34,257 nt of DNA. Origin: a virus. Within the stretch, counting starts at the first letter, position 1. Each line of letters begins with the position of its first letter. Made by a program: the position numbers and the translations under genes. Shown here piece after piece: positions 32,160 to 34,257 of the stretch. The DNA is taken from the IMG/VR virus record IMGVR_UViG_3300007734_000605, positions 1-34,257 of that record; one strand, given 5' to 3'. The notes under the pieces were generated by a model. The model was not told the origin of the DNA. It saw only the letters and a program-made list of their open reading frames with translations, and did no database searches.

Positions 32160-33328
32160 TGTTTAACTCCGTTCTTTTTAATTACTAATGTTGAATCTAA
32201 GTTCTTCATTCGGTCAATTATTACTTGGCAATACTTTGGGTCTAATTCCATACCAAAACATTTGCGTTTAAGTTGATTTGCAGCTACCATTGTTGAACCT
32301 GAACCAAGAAAAAAGTCAAACACTAAACTATTTTCGTTTGAGCTTATTTTCATTTCGTTAGCAATTAGTTCGATTGGCTTCATTGTAGGGTGCAATCCGC
32401 TTTCTCTTCCGAACTCTAAACATCTTGAATAATTAACATCTTTTAATCCATTATTCCATATAGCAGACTTTCTAAATAAAAGCAAATATTCTATATCAGG
32501 TCTATGTGAGTCACCTATTGGAATTGCATTGGGTTTTTTCCATATTAAAACGTTAAAAGAATATCTGTTATCCCTAGCCCAAATTAAATAATCAGGAAGT
32601 AATTCTTTATTGCAAAATATATATGCGTTTAATTTATTTTTTTCAAATATTAATGGCAATACTTGTAGAAATTCAGTCGGCTCAAAGTTTGCTATAAATT
32701 CTATGCTATCGCCTTGTTTTTTTAATCCTTGACCAATACTTCCTTTGCATCCACCTTCCGTTTCAATTTTATATGGTGGGTCGGTAAATACCATATCAGC
32801 CTTTTGTCCGTTCATTAACTTTGCCACCTGGTCGCTATCAGTACTATCCCCACAAAGTAATCTGTGTTCTCCTATCTCAAATAAATCCCCTAATACAATA
32901 TCGGTTTCTATTCCACCTTCGGGTACTGCAAAGTCATCTTCTTTTGCTTCTAATTCCGTTTCAAAATCTAATGGAATATCTAATCCCCACTCCGCTAACT
33001 GCTCAACATGCCATTCATTCGCCAATATATCCCAATCATGCTCACCAAATCCAACATTGTCAGCAATTACAAATCTCCTTGTTTCATCCGCTGTTAAGTC
33101 TTTAGCCTTCTTAATCCATCCGTTGGGTACTTCACTATACTTTAACTCTAATAACGCCTTCAATCTCATATTACCGCCTAAAATCATATTGTCATTATCA
33201 ATTATGATAGGTCTTAAATCCATCATTTTAGGAAATTCTTTTATTGAATTAACTAATTTTTTGAACTTGTCATCTTTGATAAGTCGGGGATTATTTGGAT
33301 TAGATTTTATCTCGGAAAGTTGAATCAT
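32156..33328 (-). CDS. ParB-like / DNA methyltransferase fusion
   Basis: The 390-residue protein has an N-terminal ParB-like nuclease-type domain (SEIKSNPNNPRLIKDD, 5-20; GGNMRLKAL, 51-59) and a C-terminal beta-type DNA N4/N6 methyltransferase: catalytic TDPPY (182-186) precedes the SAM-binding FFLGSGST (339-346) and MELDPKYC (360-367). This pairing is common in phages. It probably methylates adenine or cytosine in phage DNA to avoid host restriction or to mark packaging. It sits directly upstream of the terminase genes (4-bp overlap), and its ATG follows the previous stop immediately (TAAATG). Confidence 0.88.
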   Translation of the reverse strand: MIQLSEIKSNPNNPRLIKDDKFKKLVNSIKEFPKMMDLRPIIIDNDNMILGGNMRLKALLELKYSEVPNGWIKKAKDLTADETRRFVIADNVGFGEHDWDILANEWHVEQLAEWGLDIPLDFETELEAKEDDFAVPEGGIETDIVLGDLFEIGEHRLLCGDSTDSDQVAKLMNGQKADMVFTDPPYKIETEGGCKGSIGQGLKKQGDSIEFIANFEPTEFLQVLPLIFEKNKLNAYIFCNKELLPDYLIWARDNRYSFNVLIWKKPNAIPIGDSHRPDIEYLLLFRKSAIWNNGLKDVNYSRCLEFGRESGLHPTMKPIELIANEMKISSNENSLVFDFFLGSGSTMVAANQLKRKCFGMELDPKYCQVIIDRMKNLDSTLVIKKNGVKQ

Positions 33329-33439
33329 TTAGTTCTTACTTATTATTAATATTGTTTGTTTGTTTATTGAAATCACAGCTTCAAATTCTTTTATTAAAGG
33401 TAAATCAAATGCGAATGAAGTACCAATGTGCAATATCAT
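33329..33439 (-). CDS. Possible small protein, 36 aa
   Basis: This short frame (MILHIGTSFAFDLPLIKEFE onward) fills the gap between the zinc-finger-like gene and the methyltransferase gene exactly. Its ATG overlaps the upstream stop by 4 bp (ATGA), and its stop TAA is directly followed by the next ATG. Such exact packing on both sides is unlikely by chance. The C-terminal part (AVISINKQTILIISKN) is hydrophobic and beta-like. No function is recognised. Confidence 0.5.
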   Translation of the reverse strand: MILHIGTSFAFDLPLIKEFEAVISINKQTILIISKN

Positions 33440-33597
33440 TTCTTTACTTTTAAATCAATTAACATTGCCTTTGCCCTTCTCCACATATTAGGTCTGCATT
33501 TGTAACATATTCTAGCATCGCAGGATTGACAGTAGTATGTTCTCTTGATACTTATATCAGTATCCAGTAACTCGCAAACTCTACAAATTCCGTTCAT
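33436..33597 (-). CDS. Small zinc-finger-like protein, 53 aa
   Basis: The frame carries three CxxC pairs: CRVC (5-8), CQSC (23-26) and CYKC (31-34), followed by a basic helix (RPNMWRRAKAMLIDLKVKK). Two pairs could hold one zinc and the third may support a second site. Similar tiny cysteine-rich proteins recur in Bacteroidota phages. It overlaps the upstream gene by 17 bp and the next by 4 bp. Nucleic-acid binding is plausible from the basic tail. Confidence 0.65.
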   Translation of the reverse strand: MNGICRVCELLDTDISIKRTYYCQSCDARICYKCRPNMWRRAKAMLIDLKVKK

Positions 33598-33793
33598 ACT
33601 CTTTAATCTTATTGTTTACATCCAACAACATCACCCCTAAGCAACCAGGACACCTTGTATTAATGCTTGTTGAAAATAATGCTTCATAAATAGGAACTAA
33701 GCTATCTGCATCCCCTTTGTATTCGCCACATTTAGCGAATAGTTCGCAAATATCTTTATAAACTTTTAATTTGTTGTAATAATCAACTGTCAT
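33581..33793 (-). CDS. Hypothetical protein, 70 aa
   Basis: The protein has an N-terminal helical half (YYNKLKVYKDICELFAKCGE) and a single CPGC pair (48-51) in STSINTRCPGCLGVMLLDVN. With Cys16 and Cys22 it might form an additional metal site, but the spacing is not typical of a zinc finger. It overlaps the methyltransferase gene upstream by 11 bp and the zinc-finger-like gene downstream by 17 bp. No family is recognised. The dense packing supports expression. Confidence 0.5.
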   Translation of the reverse strand: MTVDYYNKLKVYKDICELFAKCGEYKGDADSLVPIYEALFSTSINTRCPGCLGVMLLDVNNKIKEYERNL

Positions 33794-34257
33794 AAATAGG
33801 AAGTTCTTTAAATGATGCTAGACTCATGAATGGTTTGTTATTTATTTTTTGCATAACACAATAAACATTCCACCCATCTGTTGAGTTACCCATTGCAGGA
33901 TGCTCCCCTAATTCTAATATAGCATAATCGTTAGATTTTGCCAGTTGAGTATAGAAGTCTGTTGAATAGTAGTTGTATCCATGCCCCCTCCAGTTGCCAG
34001 TCTTTGGATTCTCCGAAATAATAAATCCATTTTCTTTTGTTAAATTGTGCTTTGTTTTAAGGCAATTATAGAACGCTGTTACATTGTGTTTACTTTTTAC
34101 TTCAATATGTTCACTCGTACCAAAATCAGTAACTAAATCAAATATTTTATCTATTTTGACAGGCTTGGCAAGATTTATATTCAAAGCATTGTTGCAACCT
34201 CCTATATCAATGCAGGTGTATTCAATACCCTTTGATTCGTAGTATGTACTTGCAAAT
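33783..34257 (-). CDS. SAM-dependent methyltransferase, C-terminal part (gene split by window ends)
   Basis: This part runs from the right edge and continues the gene that begins at base 249. Residues 78-90 of the joined protein read KIFDLVTDFGTSE, the acidic motif that follows the SAM-binding core in many class I methyltransferases, and residues near 125-150 (GFIISENPKTGNWRGHGYNY) form a probable substrate loop. Total length would be about 198 residues. It ends 11 bp inside the next gene. Bases 34131-34257 repeat the first 127 bases of the window, so the gene is complete only after circular joining. Confidence 0.7.
   Translation of the reverse strand, partial: FASTYYESKGIEYTCIDIGGCNNALNINLAKPVKIDKIFDLVTDFGTSEHIEVKSKHNVTAFYNCLKTKHNLTKENGFIISENPKTGNWRGHGYNYYSTDFYTQLAKSNDYAILELGEHPAMGNSTDGWNVYCVMQKINNKPFMSLASFKELPIYDS
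34131..34257. repeat. Right copy of imperfect terminal direct repeat
   Basis: This copy differs from bases 1-127 at six positions. Two changes fall in one serine codon (TCT versus AGT on the coding strand), three are third-position silent changes, and one changes Asn55 to Thr. The pattern indicates purifying selection on a real gene and strain-level variation in the source. Confidence 0.9.

Noticed and set aside
32745-33323. Plus-strand frame of 192 residues opposite the methyltransferase gene
   Set aside because: It lies wholly inside a confident minus-strand gene, is Ser/Asn-rich without domains, and has no promoter or neighbouring plus-strand genes.

Overview
This window looks like the complete genome of a small tailed phage, most likely a siphovirus infecting a low-GC member of the Bacteroidota (Flavobacteriia-like). 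Its first and last 127 bases are the same sequence with six mismatches, and a methyltransferase gene split by the two ends joins in frame, so the molecule is circular or circularly permuted. Support for the host comes from high AT content, Bacteroidota-type -7 boxes (TAnnTTTG), a DUF3127-type SSB-like protein, a flavobacterial-style signal peptide ending SAQ, and virion families typical of Bacteroidota phages. Almost every gene is on the minus strand in tightly overlapping units, so transcription runs from high to low coordinates and across the junction. There is no integrase, clear repressor, tRNA or CRISPR array.

In transcription order: (a) about 13.2-7.7 kb is an early region with small hypothetical proteins, a DNA recombination set (ERF annealing protein, YqaJ exonuclease, SSB-like protein), a 243-bp iteron-like field that is a good origin candidate, an HNH-like protein, and a structured leader in front of a primase-polymerase/helicase. 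(b) 5.5-4.5 kb holds a VRR-NUC-type nuclease and a sigma-factor-like protein. (c) 4.5 kb to 1, and across the junction to 33.8 kb, is a cassette of five glycosyltransferases and two methyltransferases. (d) 33.8-32.2 kb has small zinc-finger-like proteins and a ParB-like/DNA methyltransferase fusion, leading into the terminase genes (32.2-30.6 kb). (e) 30.5-20.4 kb is a structural block with tail genes first: tail chaperone with a probable -1 frameshift, tail completion, two large tail proteins, tape measure, then protease, scaffold, capsid and tail tube, ending in strong terminators. (f) One plus-strand gene (20.0-20.4 kb) with its own promoter and terminator interrupts this block. (g) 20.0-14.3 kb holds a virion protein, portal fusion, connector, tail terminator and a fibre with collagen-like repeats. 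(h) 14.3-13.2 kb is the lysis region.

The most interesting points are a bipartite motif, GGGCA-N16-CTATATTA, in front of three late genes (a fourth has a weaker version), which the phage sigma-like protein could recognise; the large glycosyltransferase/methyltransferase cassette together with a fibre rich in Gly-X-Thr repeats, a plausible sugar acceptor; the iteron field; and a pseudoknot-forming leader before the replication gene. All functions are read from sequence motifs and remembered family patterns; no search was run.
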